From DALYLB01 sp046154695 (GTDB lineage: Bacteria > Acidobacteriota > Blastocatellia > RBC074): DNA of 28,652 bases. Each line of letters starts with the position of its first letter. The first letter of the stretch is position 1. A model generated the notes under the pieces. That model was not told the origin of the DNA. It saw only the letters and a program-made list of their open reading frames with translations, and ran no database searches. The position numbers were made by a program, and so were the translations under genes. Positions 1 through 9,878 of the stretch are shown piece by piece. The stretch spans positions 1 to 28,652 of the forward strand of contig JBJXFI010000297.1 in NCBI GenBank assembly GCA_046154695.1, written 5' to 3'.

Positions 1-1863
1 GAACGGATGATTGGTGTCGAGCGGATTGTTGACGTTGCGGTCAAAATTGAATGTGCCGTTGAATGCCGCCGAACGCGCGGCGTTGCGCGTGGTGTATTCA
101 AAATAAAACCCGGCTTTCATGTTGTGACTGCCTTTAATCCACGACAGGTTATCGGAGTAATTCCAGATGTTGTTGGTTCCGAAAAACGGGAATCGCTGTT
201 CGATGTTGAGCTGCGTCGCGTTTGGCAAACCGCCGAAGGTAGCGTTCGGAACCAGCCGCAACGGATTGCTGGCGGGGAAGAATTGCGGCAAGGTCAATCC
301 GAGTTTGACGCGGTCGTTGCGATCAATGCCTTCTTGATTCAAAGGATTGACGGTTTGCAGCGCGCGGTTGATGCCGAAGGTGAATTCATTGGTCAGCGTC
401 GGCGAAAAGCTGTGAATCAGCGTGCTGACCACGCCGCGACTTTCGATCTGGTATTTGATCGGGAACTGCGGCCAGACGTTCGACGCCAGCACGAAATTGA
501 AGTCGCCCTTGAAGGCCTCGTAATTCTGGATGCCGCGGGCGTAGAACGTCGTCTTCGACGAGATGTTCCAATCCATGCGCAGAATCTCTTCGCGGCGCGG
601 CTGGTCCACCTGACTCTGGAAGACGTTGTTGTAGTTGTAGTTCACGGACGCCGCATTGATATTGGGCAGCGGAAAAATGCTCAGCAGCTTCTGGCCGTTG
701 GCGTCGATGCGATTGGCCGGGATCTTGTTGCCGGGGAAGCAGGCCGTCGTGTCGGTCAGGGTGCATGCCCCGGTCTTGAGGGGATCACGGACCGGAATCA
801 GACGGCCGTTCGTGTCGAGGCTCTGCGAAAAATCGCCCGCGCGTTCGAGCGCCGTCGGATAGGTGATGTTGCCTTGCCGCGTGGGATACAGGCGCGGCAG
901 ATACTCCTGCGACCAGAAGAAGAAGAGTTTGTCGCGGTTCTTGTTGAAGCCCGTGCCCGGAATCAGCACCGGGCCGCCGATGTTGCCGCCCCAGTAATTG
1001 AACCGGTAACGAGGCTTGGCTTGATTCCGCAGCTTATTGAAAAACTCGTTCGCGTTGAACTGCTCGTGGCGCTTGAAATAGAACCCGCCGCCGTGAAAAT
1101 CGCGGGTGCCGTTCTTGATGACCACGTTGATCGTGCCGCCCGAGCTGCGCCCGTATTCGGCCTGATAGTTGGTCAGCAGCACTTTGACTTCGCCGATCGC
1201 GTCGAGGCCGGGCGCGAGATAGGGGCCGAGCTGCGATCCCGTGTCGAGCGAGGAGACGCCGTCGAGCGTCAGGTTGATCGTGCCGCTGCGGGAGCCGTTG
1301 ATCGAGACGCCCACGAGATTGTTCCAGCCGGGCGCTTCCCGGTTGGCCGTGTCGACGACGCCGGGCAGCAGCTTGACCAGGCCCATATAATCGCGCCCCT
1401 TGAGCGCAATGCTCTGAATCTGCTGTTCGTCGATCAGCCCGGCCCGTTCACCGCTCTCGGTCTGGATGCGGGCGGCCTCCGCCGTCACCGTCACCGTCTG
1501 CGACACGTCGCCGACTTCGAGGCTGATCTTGCGAAGGGCGACGCGTTCGTTCGCCGTCAGCACGATGTTCGTCTGCTCATATTTCCGGAATCCGGTTGCC
1601 GTCACATAGATCGCATAGGTGCCCGGCAGCAGTTGGGGCGCGACGAACTGGCCGTCGGCGTCGGCTTCCACTTCGCGCCGCAGCCCCGTCTCCTGATTGA
1701 CGACCTCGATCCTGGCTTTCGCCACGGCGCCGCCGTTCTGATCGGTGACCGCTCCCGAGATCTGGCCCGTCAGGCCCTGCCCCGCAACCATGGTCGGGAT
1801 ACAGCATAGAACCAGAGTCAGCGGTGCGAACCGTGAAAGCGCCTGCGTGATGGATCGCAGCAT
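1..1863 (-). CDS. TonB-dependent receptor, Oar-like, N-terminal 621 codons (runs off left edge)
   Basis: The frame starts at the ATG whose complement lies at 1861-1863 and stays open to base 1, so the stop codon is outside the window. A strong AGGAGG Shine-Dalgarno lies just upstream. Residues 1-28 are a signal peptide ending near VAGQG. Residues 28-125 form a carboxypeptidase-regulatory-like beta sandwich (GAVTDQNGGAVAKARIEV, then GTYAIYVTATGF). Residues 135-250 are the plug (SINGSRSGTINLTLDG, EYGRSSGGTINVV), and the barrel starts near 255 (GGGFYFKRHEQFNANEFF, WGGNIGGPVLIPG). This architecture is typical of acidobacterial outer-membrane receptors of about 1000-1200 residues. Such proteins import oligosaccharides, peptides or chelates with energy from TonB; the ligand here is unknown. 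It is last in a co-directional run with GMC, FG-GAP and GntR genes, with a 162-bp gap before it, so it may also have its own promoter. An open frame on the plus strand over the same bases is a GC-rich shadow. Confidence 0.93.
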   Translation of the reverse strand, partial: MLRSITQALSRFAPLTLVLCCIPTMVAGQGLTGQISGAVTDQNGGAVAKARIEVVNQETGLRREVEADADGQFVAPQLLPGTYAIYVTATGFRKYEQTNIVLTANERVALRKISLEVGDVSQTVTVTAEAARIQTESGERAGLIDEQQIQSIALKGRDYMGLVKLLPGVVDTANREAPGWNNLVGVSINGSRSGTINLTLDGVSSLDTGSQLGPYLAPGLDAIGEVKVLLTNYQAEYGRSSGGTINVVIKNGTRDFHGGGFYFKRHEQFNANEFFNKLRNQAKPRYRFNYWGGNIGGPVLIPGTGFNKNRDKLFFFWSQEYLPRLYPTRQGNITYPTALERAGDFSQSLDTNGRLIPVRDPLKTGACTLTDTTACFPGNKIPANRIDANGQKLLSIFPLPNINAASVNYNYNNVFQSQVDQPRREEILRMDWNISSKTTFYARGIQNYEAFKGDFNFVLASNVWPQFPIKYQIESRGVVSTLIHSFSPTLTNEFTFGINRALQTVNPLNQEGIDRNDRVKLGLTLPQFFPASNPLRLVPNATFGGLPNATQLNIEQRFPFFGTNNIWNYSDNLSWIKGSHNMKAGFYFEYTTRNAARSAAFNGTFNFDRNVNNPLDTNHPF

Positions 1864-2025
1864 AGTTCCTCCTGGTTGAGTTCGGCGCATGGCATCGACT
1901 GCTCCACACGCACGTTGGGGTTACAGATTCAGCGAAAACGCCGCGCGCGCTTCCGCCCTTTGTTGATCAATGGTTGCGCCGTCGCGCGGCCGGGATTCGC
2001 CGCGTCGCTCCCTCGCCGTGTCGCG

Positions 2026-3645
2026 TTACAACGCACCCTTCTTTCGCTGAGCGGCGATATGCCGCGCGCATCGGACCGCCAGCGCGGCGATCGTCAGCGT
2101 GGGATTCTTTTCGGGAAATGTCGTGAAGCAGCCGCCGTCGACGACGAACAGGTTCCTGACCTCGCGCGATTGATTCCACGCGTTGAGCACGGAGGTCTTC
2201 GGATTCTTTCCCATCCGGACGGCGCCGACTTCGTGGCTGGCGAATCCGCCGATGGAGGCGTTGCCGTTCAGCGTCAATTCCGTGTCGCAGGCGTCATAGA
2301 TCCTTCCCGCGCTCTCGACCATGTCCCGGAAGAGCGCGCGGTCGTTGTCGCCGAATTCAAAATGGACGATCGGAATCGGAATGTCGTAGTTGTCGGTCTT
2401 GCGCGGATCGGTCGTGACCCGGTTGCCCGGGCGGTGCTCGACCTTGCCAAACCCGCCCATCTGAAACATCGCCGGCTGCAGGTCCCGCACCCGCTGTTTA
2501 TAAGCCGTTCCGAATCCCTCGACATGCTTTGCGTGGTGGGGAAGCCGGCGGGTGGCATAGTTGAGCTGATAGCCGTATCCGCCCGCGAAGCCGCGGCCCC
2601 GGTCGATGAAGCGGGGAATGTAGGCGTGATCCGTCACGCCGTCGCCCTGCCAGGTGTCGGTTCCGGCCAGATCCCGAAGGTAGCCCATGAAGTTCGCCTG
2701 CGAATGGCCGCCGAGGTACCGGCCGACGATGTCGTTGTTGTTGGCCAGTCCGTTCGGAAACTTCCGGCTTTTTGAGTTGAGCAGCAGGCGCGCCGATTCG
2801 ACCGTGGCGCAACTGACGACGACCAGCTTCGCGCGGACCTCCTCGACCTTGCGCGTCCTGCGATCGATGAACGACACGCCGCTGGCGAGGCCGTCTTTAT
2901 CGACCAGAATCTCCCGCGCCAGCGCATTGGTCCGGAGCGTCAGCTTCCCGGTCGCGAGGGCCTGCGGGATGACGGTGATGTCGCTCGACCAGATGGCGCG
3001 CGCGTCGCAAACGTCCATGCAATGGCCGCAATAATGGCAGGCGCCCCGCCCGGCGCGTCCCTTGAGAAGCACCGCCTTGCGCGACGAGATCAGGTTCATC
3101 CCGAGCCTGGCGATCCGCGGCCGGGCGTACATCTCCGCGCATCGCAGCGGCGGCGCGGGCGCGACGAAATTTCCGTCGGGCAGATGGCGGAGATTCTCCC
3201 TCGTTCCGAAGACATGCATCTCCTTTTCGACGTAATCGTAAAACGGCGCGAGCTCTTCATATGTCAGCGGCCAGTCCTCTTCGATGCCGTTGACGCTCCA
3301 CTCCCGAAAATCGTCCGGCGCGAAGCGGTAACAGGCCGCGTTCCAGTGAAAGGTGCGCCCGCCCAGATTGCGCACGCGCGACACGCTGACGCGGTCGCCG
3401 TGATATTCGATCCGTTTCTCGATGTCGTCGGGGTACATCTCGGCCTGGTGGCGGAAGCCGAAGCCGCGCTTCGGCTGGTCGTAGGGCCATGCATGGCAGT
3501 TCATCTCCTCGACGGCGATCTTTCGCCCGCCTTCGAGCAGGATCGTCTCCGCGCCGGCGGCGGTCAGCTCCCGGGCCATAAACCCGCCGGCCGCGCCCGA
3601 GCCGATGATGCAGACATCGTGGATCTTCGTCTTCGTGGGTTTCAT
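2026..3645 (-). CDS. GMC-family FAD oxidoreductase with Fe-S-type cysteine cluster
   Basis: 539 residues, the usual length for bacterial GMC sugar/alcohol dehydrogenases. The N-terminal Rossmann motif GSGAAGG is at residues 15-21 and the FAD-binding stretch GGRTFHW at 95-101. The C-terminal GMC domain has SHEVGAVRMG (catalytic His471 candidate), VVDGGCFTTFPEKNP and Asn514. Residues 203-213 read CHYCGHCMDVC. Cys203, Cys209 and Cys213 have the same 6/4 spacing that I recall for the three cysteines holding the 3Fe-4S cluster of the Burkholderia FAD-glucose dehydrogenase catalytic subunit; Cys206 is an extra one. This suggests electron transfer from FAD through an Fe-S cluster to a respiratory acceptor. 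No signal peptide is visible, and no small Tat-exported gamma subunit or cytochrome c partner gene lies beside it. The FG-GAP protein gene ends 26 bp upstream, which suggests co-transcription. The substrate is unknown; a polyol, sugar or gluconate-like compound is likely. Confidence 0.9.
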   Translation of the reverse strand: MKPTKTKIHDVCIIGSGAAGGFMARELTAAGAETILLEGGRKIAVEEMNCHAWPYDQPKRGFGFRHQAEMYPDDIEKRIEYHGDRVSVSRVRNLGGRTFHWNAACYRFAPDDFREWSVNGIEEDWPLTYEELAPFYDYVEKEMHVFGTRENLRHLPDGNFVAPAPPLRCAEMYARPRIARLGMNLISSRKAVLLKGRAGRGACHYCGHCMDVCDARAIWSSDITVIPQALATGKLTLRTNALAREILVDKDGLASGVSFIDRRTRKVEEVRAKLVVVSCATVESARLLLNSKSRKFPNGLANNNDIVGRYLGGHSQANFMGYLRDLAGTDTWQGDGVTDHAYIPRFIDRGRGFAGGYGYQLNYATRRLPHHAKHVEGFGTAYKQRVRDLQPAMFQMGGFGKVEHRPGNRVTTDPRKTDNYDIPIPIVHFEFGDNDRALFRDMVESAGRIYDACDTELTLNGNASIGGFASHEVGAVRMGKNPKTSVLNAWNQSREVRNLFVVDGGCFTTFPEKNPTLTIAALAVRCARHIAAQRKKGAL

Positions 3646-3671
3646 TCGGGGTCTTCGAAATCGGAGCTGCG

Positions 3672-4859
3672 TTATCGTTCCTGCAAAAAGACGTGAACGC
3701 CCTTCTTGTTCGACGTGACGATGTCGGGCAGCCGGTCCTTGTTGATGTCGGCGACCGTGAACTGGGTGCCGACGCCGGAATCGTTGTCGATCTCATGGCG
3801 AATCCAGCGGACCTGCCCGCCCTCGCGCTTCAATTCAAACCAGAGGAGGACGGCCGGGTCGCCGGGATTGATGTCCCCCTTGGGGCCGTGGGCCCAGAAT
3901 CGCTTGCCGGTGACGATGTCCATCAACCCGTCTCCGTTGATGTCGGCCAGCTCCAGGGCGTGCGATTGCGAGAAGCTGCCGTCGATCGGATGTTCGGTGA
4001 ACGAGGACGCGCCGTCCGCGCCCCGCTTCTGTTCGCGCCACCAGACGCCGATGCGATGCGCCGAGCTGGAGATGACATCGTTCACGCCGTCGCCGTTGAC
4101 GTCGTAGACCCGCATCTGCGCGCATTCCTGGCCGAGGCTGGCCTTGACGAACTTCCACGGGCCGGTGCGCGGGTCCCGCGGCGCCTGCCAGTAACCACCG
4201 ATGATCAACACGTCGCTCCGCCCGTCCATGTCGATGTCCCCGACTCCCATCCCGTGCGAATAGCGAAAAACGCCCCCGTCCTTCGCCTGCTCCTTGCCGA
4301 ACTTCTCGCTGATCGGGTGAACGCGGAAGGGCGCGGCCGGATCCTTGTCCGGCTCCAGCCAGACCATCTGCTCGTCATTGAGCGAGAAGATCAGCTTCGC
4401 CCCCGGCCCCGCTCCCGTGATCGGCGCGAACGCGGGGCTCTCATTGCATGCGTTGACGGCGATCCGATGCGCCGGCCAGTGGCCCGCTTTTCCCTTCGGA
4501 TTCTCATGCCAGAAGACGGGAACCTTGCCCGGCGTGTCGATCCGGATCAGGTCCGGCCATCCGTCTCGATTCAGGTCCGCGGTGTAGTTGACGAAACTGT
4601 CGCTGTAATTGCCCGCGGCGTCGTAGGGCTTCACCGGCCCGATCTCGCGCATCTTCCACGACGGCGCCTCATACCAGACGAAGCCCGCGATCACATCGGG
4701 CCGGCCATCCCGATTGATGTCGGCGACCGCCACCCCCTCGCTGCGAAATTCCCGATCCAGAACCACCTTCCTGAACCGCGCCTCCCGCGGCGCGCCCCCC
4801 GGCGCGGTCAGCAGCAATGCCGATACCAGCCCCAACACGGACAGACGAATGGTGCTCAT
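3672..4859 (-). CDS. Secreted FG-GAP/VCBS repeat beta-propeller protein
   Basis: 395 residues. A signal peptide covers roughly residues 1-22 (LSVLGLVSALLLTAPGG). Six calcium-loop motifs of the D-x-N/D-x-D-G-x-x-D kind start near residues 47 (DINRDGRPD), 95 (DLNRDGWPD), 208 (DIDMDGRSD), 253 (DVNGDGVND), 306 (DINGDGLMD) and 371 (DINKDRLPD). These mark the blades of an FG-GAP propeller like those of integrin alpha chains and many acidobacterial or planctomycete exported proteins. No catalytic residues can be assigned, so a binding or scaffold role outside the cytoplasm is the most that can be said. The gene lies between GntR (58 bp upstream) and GMC (26 bp downstream), all on the minus strand, so they probably share a transcript. 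The start ATG directly precedes the hydrophobic leader, with only a weak purine-rich ribosome site. Confidence 0.85.
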   Translation of the reverse strand: MSTIRLSVLGLVSALLLTAPGGAPREARFRKVVLDREFRSEGVAVADINRDGRPDVIAGFVWYEAPSWKMREIGPVKPYDAAGNYSDSFVNYTADLNRDGWPDLIRIDTPGKVPVFWHENPKGKAGHWPAHRIAVNACNESPAFAPITGAGPGAKLIFSLNDEQMVWLEPDKDPAAPFRVHPISEKFGKEQAKDGGVFRYSHGMGVGDIDMDGRSDVLIIGGYWQAPRDPRTGPWKFVKASLGQECAQMRVYDVNGDGVNDVISSSAHRIGVWWREQKRGADGASSFTEHPIDGSFSQSHALELADINGDGLMDIVTGKRFWAHGPKGDINPGDPAVLLWFELKREGGQVRWIRHEIDNDSGVGTQFTVADINKDRLPDIVTSNKKGVHVFLQER

Positions 4860-4917
4860 GAATGCTCTCTCGGTGAAGATTGAAATTCAAAATTGCCTGT
4901 TGCGCTTCTTCCCCCGC

Positions 4918-5595
4918 TCACGCTTCTTCCGGCAATAAATCCGCGAGCGTCTCGGTCTTCCAGTCGGAAAGCGAGGCCCGCATCATGGCGCGCAGCTTCG
5001 CTCCCGAGAGAAGGGGAAGGGCCTCGACGATTCCCTGATGGCGGGCGGCGCTTTCGAGATAGGACCTGCGCTCGCGCCGGTTCTTCATCACGAAGAAGGC
5101 GAACAGCGGCACGACGACCCGCTCCAGGCAATCGGCCAGGTATTCGTTGCCCGACATCTCCCAAAGCTTGCGGTGGAAGGCAAGGTCATTCACGTAAAAC
5201 TCGTCGAGATCCAGGGCCTGGGCGGCCCGCTTCATCTTCGACGTGATGTCGCGAAGGTATTCGATCTCCTCGGAAGAGACGCTCTCCTTCGCCCAATCGA
5301 TGGCCAGCGTCTCCAGCTCGACCCGCAGCCGGAAGATCTGCTCGACGTCCCGCCGCGACAACTGCGTGACCGTCGTCCCCTTGTAGGGGACCTTTCGCAC
5401 GTATCCCTGCTGCTCCAGCTCGATCAGGGCCTCCCGCACGAGCGGGATTCCCGCCCCGAGCTGCTGCGCGACCTTGCTTTCAACGATCGCGTCTCCCGGC
5501 TGGATGACCCCGCTCAGGATCGCCTCCTTGAATGAGGCGACAACCTGATCCCGCTTCGAAACCGGATGGATCAGCTTCAACGCCTTGCCGCTCAT
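4918..5595 (-). CDS. GntR-family transcriptional regulator, FadR/FCD subfamily
   Basis: 225 residues. The N-terminal winged helix-turn-helix spans about 12-78 (VESKVAQQLGAGIPLVREAL, then LEQQGYVRKVPYKGTTV). The C-terminal all-helical FCD ligand-binding domain spans about 85-215. FCD proteins often bind a metal through one Asp and three His. Here Asp137, His141 (LAFHRKLW) and His186 (ARHQGIVEAL) are present, but the place where a third His is usual (RAHL-type) reads RASL, with Ser208. Ligand binding may therefore be metal-independent or altered. The gene heads the minus-strand run FG-GAP, GMC, TonB receptor, and faces the PQQ dehydrogenase across 275 bp that contain two similar palindromes. 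It is a plausible local regulator of both arms, probably responding to a carboxylate or sugar acid; that assignment is inference. Confidence 0.9.
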   Translation of the reverse strand: MSGKALKLIHPVSKRDQVVASFKEAILSGVIQPGDAIVESKVAQQLGAGIPLVREALIELEQQGYVRKVPYKGTTVTQLSRRDVEQIFRLRVELETLAIDWAKESVSSEEIEYLRDITSKMKRAAQALDLDEFYVNDLAFHRKLWEMSGNEYLADCLERVVVPLFAFFVMKNRRERRSYLESAARHQGIVEALPLLSGAKLRAMMRASLSDWKTETLADLLPEEA

Positions 5596-5649
5596 ATCTC
5601 AGTCCTCATTGTTTCCGTGTTTCATCCCGACCAGCCGGTGGATTGTAGG

Positions 5650-5663
5650 CGAGGAATTCCGCG
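5650..5663. promoter_or_regulatory. Candidate operator palindrome 1 in the GntR/PQQ-dehydrogenase divergent gap
   Basis: CGAGGAATTCCGCG is an imperfect palindrome (arms CGMGGAA/TTCCKCG) 55 bp upstream of the GntR start codon. It resembles the second palindrome at 5728-5742. Such a pair in a divergent intergenic region could bind the adjacent GntR protein or another dimeric regulator. The motif is not the classical FadR GT-N-AC operator, so which protein binds is open. Confidence 0.35.
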
Positions 5664-5727
5664 AAAACAAGATCATAAGAGGATCTCTGAATCAGAAATG
5701 AAGAGATGTTTTCGAAATCCCGGCCCG

Positions 5728-5742
5728 CGCGGAAATTCCGCG
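5728..5742. promoter_or_regulatory. Candidate operator palindrome 2 in the same divergent gap
   Basis: CGCGGAAATTCCGCG is a perfect palindrome around a single central A, 128 bp upstream of the PQQ dehydrogenase start. It shares the GGAA/TTCCGCG core with the palindrome at 5650-5663; the centres are about 78 bp apart. The rest of the gap shows no small open frame that looks like a gene. Confidence 0.4.
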
Positions 5743-5870
5743 GGGCGGGCAGTCTGTACACCTTCAGGGGGGTCGTCATATTATCCACCGGCGGATGGCG
5801 CGGGGAGCCGCTCGCCGCGCGAAAGATCGTCCGGGGGAAGAAGCAACCGATCCACGAGGAACCAACCAGA

Positions 5871-8270
5871 ATGAGTTCATGTAAAAGGGCATTGAGCGTT
5901 GTGTTGTTGTGCGCGGTGACGGGGAGCATGCTGGCGCAGGAGCATGCGCCGGACAAGGAGAGGAATCCGCTGGCGGACAAGCCGGCGGCGATCGCGGCCG
6001 GGGCGCGGCTGTATGAGCAGGCGTGCCAGTCGTGCCACGGAGGAGAGGGAAGCGGAGATCGCGCGCCCGCGCTCGCCGGGGGAGCGTTTCGGCACGGCGG
6101 GGCGGACGGCGAGCTTTTTCTCAATATTCGGAACGGCATCGCGAGCACGCAGATGCCCCCTTTCAAGCGGCTGACGACGGAGCAGGTCTGGCAGCTCGTC
6201 TCATACATTCGCAGCCTGAACCGGCCGAAGGCCGTCGCGGCGGCGGTTGCGCCCGCGACGGGAAATCTTCTCGCCGGCGAGCAGCTCTTCTTCGGCAGGG
6301 CGGCGTGCGCCTCCTGTCATGAGGTCCACGCGCGCGGCGCAAGCGTGGGGCCGGACCTCTCGAACGCGGGGCGGCTGCCGGCGGACCTTCTGCGCGCCAA
6401 GATTCTCGATCCGAGAACGAACGTCAATGTGAACGCGGGCGGGCGGCGGCGCGGCGGCGGCGGCGGAATTGTCGTGGTTCGGACGCGCGATGGCCGGGAA
6501 CTCCGCGGCATTCGCCGCAATGAAGACACCTACACGCTGATTCTCACCGACGTCTCGGGCAGGCTGCACTTGCTGGAGAAGAAGGATCTCATCGAGGTTC
6601 GCGCCGAGCCGGGGTCGCTGATGCCCGCCGATTACGCCAAACAGTTATCCGAGGCGGAGCTGCGGGATCTTGTCGCGTATCTGAAATCCTGCAACGGGCG
6701 CGACTTCGCGAAGACGAGCGGCGCCGAGATCGACGGCGGCCTGAGCTATGACCGCATCCGCAATGCGCCGGCCGAGCCGCACAACTGGCTGACCTACTGG
6801 GGAGATTACCAGGGACGGCATTACTCCGCGTTGAAGCAGATCGACACGGGGAACGCCAGCCGGCTGCAGGCGCGCTGGGCGGTGCAGATGCCGGGCGACA
6901 CGCTGCTTGAGGCGACGCCCCTCGTGATCGACGGCGTGATGTACACGAGCGGCATGCCGGGACAGGTCTTCGCGCTCGATGCGCGCACAGGGCTGCAGAT
7001 CTGGAAATACGAGCGGAAGCAGACAGTCGTCAATCCGTACGAGACCAACCGGTTCAATCGGGGCGTGGCGGTGCTGGGCAACCGGGTCTTTTTCGGAACG
7101 CTCGACGCGGCGTTGATCGCGCTCGATGCGCGCACGGGGCTGCCGCTCTGGGAGGTGCAGGTCGCCGACACGATGGAAGGCTACAGCATCACCTCGCCGC
7201 CGCTGGCGATCAGGGACAGGATCATCGTCGGCGTCGCCGGCGGCGAATACGGCATCCGCGGCTTTCTCGATGCCTACGACGCAAAGACAGGCCGCCGGCT
7301 CTGGCGTTTTTACACCATTCCCGGCCCCGGGGAGTTTGGACACGAGACGTGGCGCGGCGACAGTTGGAAGCGGGGCGGCTCGCCGACCTGGCTGACAGGA
7401 AGCTATGACCCCGATCTCGATCTCCTCTTTTGGACAATCGGCAACCCGGGCCCCGATATGGATGCCGAGATTCGCAAGGGAGACAATCTCTTCTCCTGCG
7501 CCGTCGTCGCGCTCGATCCCGCGACGGGCGAGCGCAGGTGGCACTATCAATTCACGCCCGGCGACGATCACGACTGGGACGCGAACCAGGACGTCGTTCT
7601 CGTCGACCGCGTGATCGACGGGCGGACGCGCAAGCTGCTGATTCAGGCCAATCGCAACGGGTTCTTCTATAATCTCGATCGCACGGACGGGACGTTTCTG
7701 CAGGCCACGCCGTTCGTGAAGCAGACGTGGAACGTCGGATTCGACGCGAAGGGCCGCCCGAAGATCGCGCCAAACACGAACGCGACGCCCGAGGGCAACG
7801 TCGTCTTCCCCTCGCTCGTCGGCGGCACCAACTGGCAGGCGCCCTCGTACGATCCGGCCTCCGGCTGGATGTATCTGTTCTTCTCGGAATCGGGGAATCG
7901 CTACGTTCGCGCGGATACGCCGTATGAGCCGGGCAAGGGATACTGGGGCGGGCGCACTTTTCCGGCCGGCGAGAACAACTCCGCGGGGATTCGCGCGATC
8001 GACGCCGCGACGGGCGAGCGCAAGTGGGAATACCGGGTCACACAGGGCTCGCTCGCGGCCGGCGTCCTCGCAACCGCCGGCGGGGTCGTCTTTTCCGCCA
8101 GCCGCGAAGGCAATCTGATCGCCCTCGAATCCGCGACCGGCCGCTTCCTGTGGCGCTTTCAGGCCGGCGCGGCCATCGCCTCGGCGCCGATCAGCTATGC
8201 CGTCGATGGAAAGCAGTTCATCGCCGTGGCCGCGGGGAATGTGATGTACGGCTTCGCGCTGCCGGAGTGA
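5871..8270 (+). CDS. Periplasmic diheme PQQ-dependent dehydrogenase (cyt c - heme domain - quinoprotein propeller)
   Basis: 799 residues from the ATG at 5871. I chose this start because it opens a signal peptide (MSSCKRALSVVLLCAV...LAQ) with GAGGA upstream; an in-frame ATG at 5706 would add a non-hydrophobic extension. Heme 1: C52-QS-CH56, with Met95 (TQMPPF) as likely sixth ligand. Heme 2: C146-AS-CH150, GPDLS, then SLMPADY (Met251), matching the TIGR02603-type heme domain. Residues 290-799 are an eight-bladed quinoprotein propeller of the methanol/ethanol dehydrogenase family. PQQ/Ca residues by family alignment are Glu459 (GGEYGIRG), Asn525 (GNPGP) and catalytic Asp570 (HDWD). Position Asp+2 is Asn572, not the Asp that marks lanthanide-dependent enzymes, so calcium is more likely. 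It should oxidise an alcohol, sugar or aldose in the periplasm and pass electrons through its own hemes. The hemes are N-terminal, whereas classical quinohemoprotein dehydrogenases carry one C-terminally. No PQQ biosynthesis genes are in the window. Confidence 0.93.
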   Translation: MSSCKRALSVVLLCAVTGSMLAQEHAPDKERNPLADKPAAIAAGARLYEQACQSCHGGEGSGDRAPALAGGAFRHGGADGELFLNIRNGIASTQMPPFKRLTTEQVWQLVSYIRSLNRPKAVAAAVAPATGNLLAGEQLFFGRAACASCHEVHARGASVGPDLSNAGRLPADLLRAKILDPRTNVNVNAGGRRRGGGGGIVVVRTRDGRELRGIRRNEDTYTLILTDVSGRLHLLEKKDLIEVRAEPGSLMPADYAKQLSEAELRDLVAYLKSCNGRDFAKTSGAEIDGGLSYDRIRNAPAEPHNWLTYWGDYQGRHYSALKQIDTGNASRLQARWAVQMPGDTLLEATPLVIDGVMYTSGMPGQVFALDARTGLQIWKYERKQTVVNPYETNRFNRGVAVLGNRVFFGTLDAALIALDARTGLPLWEVQVADTMEGYSITSPPLAIRDRIIVGVAGGEYGIRGFLDAYDAKTGRRLWRFYTIPGPGEFGHETWRGDSWKRGGSPTWLTGSYDPDLDLLFWTIGNPGPDMDAEIRKGDNLFSCAVVALDPATGERRWHYQFTPGDDHDWDANQDVVLVDRVIDGRTRKLLIQANRNGFFYNLDRTDGTFLQATPFVKQTWNVGFDAKGRPKIAPNTNATPEGNVVFPSLVGGTNWQAPSYDPASGWMYLFFSESGNRYVRADTPYEPGKGYWGGRTFPAGENNSAGIRAIDAATGERKWEYRVTQGSLAAGVLATAGGVVFSASREGNLIALESATGRFLWRFQAGAAIASAPISYAVDGKQFIAVAAGNVMYGFALPE

Positions 8271-8349
8271 GCTTCCCGCTTTGCGTCCATCGCGCCGCGA
8301 AAACGAATGCCCGCGGGCGATCGCCCTCCCATGCCCAGTCCTGCCCTGG

Positions 8350-8378
8350 TTGACGAGGCTGGATTGAGGGGCTATAAC
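8350..8378 (+). promoter_or_regulatory. Sigma70-type promoter upstream of the Gfo/Idh/MocA gene
   Basis: TTGACG at 8350-8355 and TATAAC at 8373-8378 are separated by exactly 17 bp, close to the housekeeping consensus. Transcription would start about 58 bp before the ATG at 8443. This suggests that the oxidoreductase gene can be expressed independently of the PQQ dehydrogenase gene, which ends at 8270. Confidence 0.6.
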
Positions 8379-8442
8379 GAGCATTCGACAGGAGCAAGGC
8401 TGGAAGGCCGGCCCATCTCGGAAACAGAATGGAGAGAATGCG

Positions 8443-9813
<1,371 letters not shown>

Positions 9814-9878
9814 AAGCCGTTTCTGATTCGAGAGCCTCCGACACTTGCGGATTGCTGGCGAGTCCGTAGTGACGACGG

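Noticed and set aside
7..1809. 600-codon open frame on the plus strand
   Set aside because: Antisense shadow of the TonB receptor; no recognisable domain and biased by high GC, while the minus frame shows signal peptide, plug and barrel motifs.
5755..5760. TGTACA as a FadR-type operator
   Set aside because: Six bases only, without the flanking T/A pattern of FadR-type sites; the longer GGAA/TTCC palindromes are better candidates.
7581..7586. Lanthanide-dependent (XoxF-like) quinoprotein signature
   Set aside because: The residue two after catalytic Asp570 is Asn, not Asp, so the lanthanide marker is absent.
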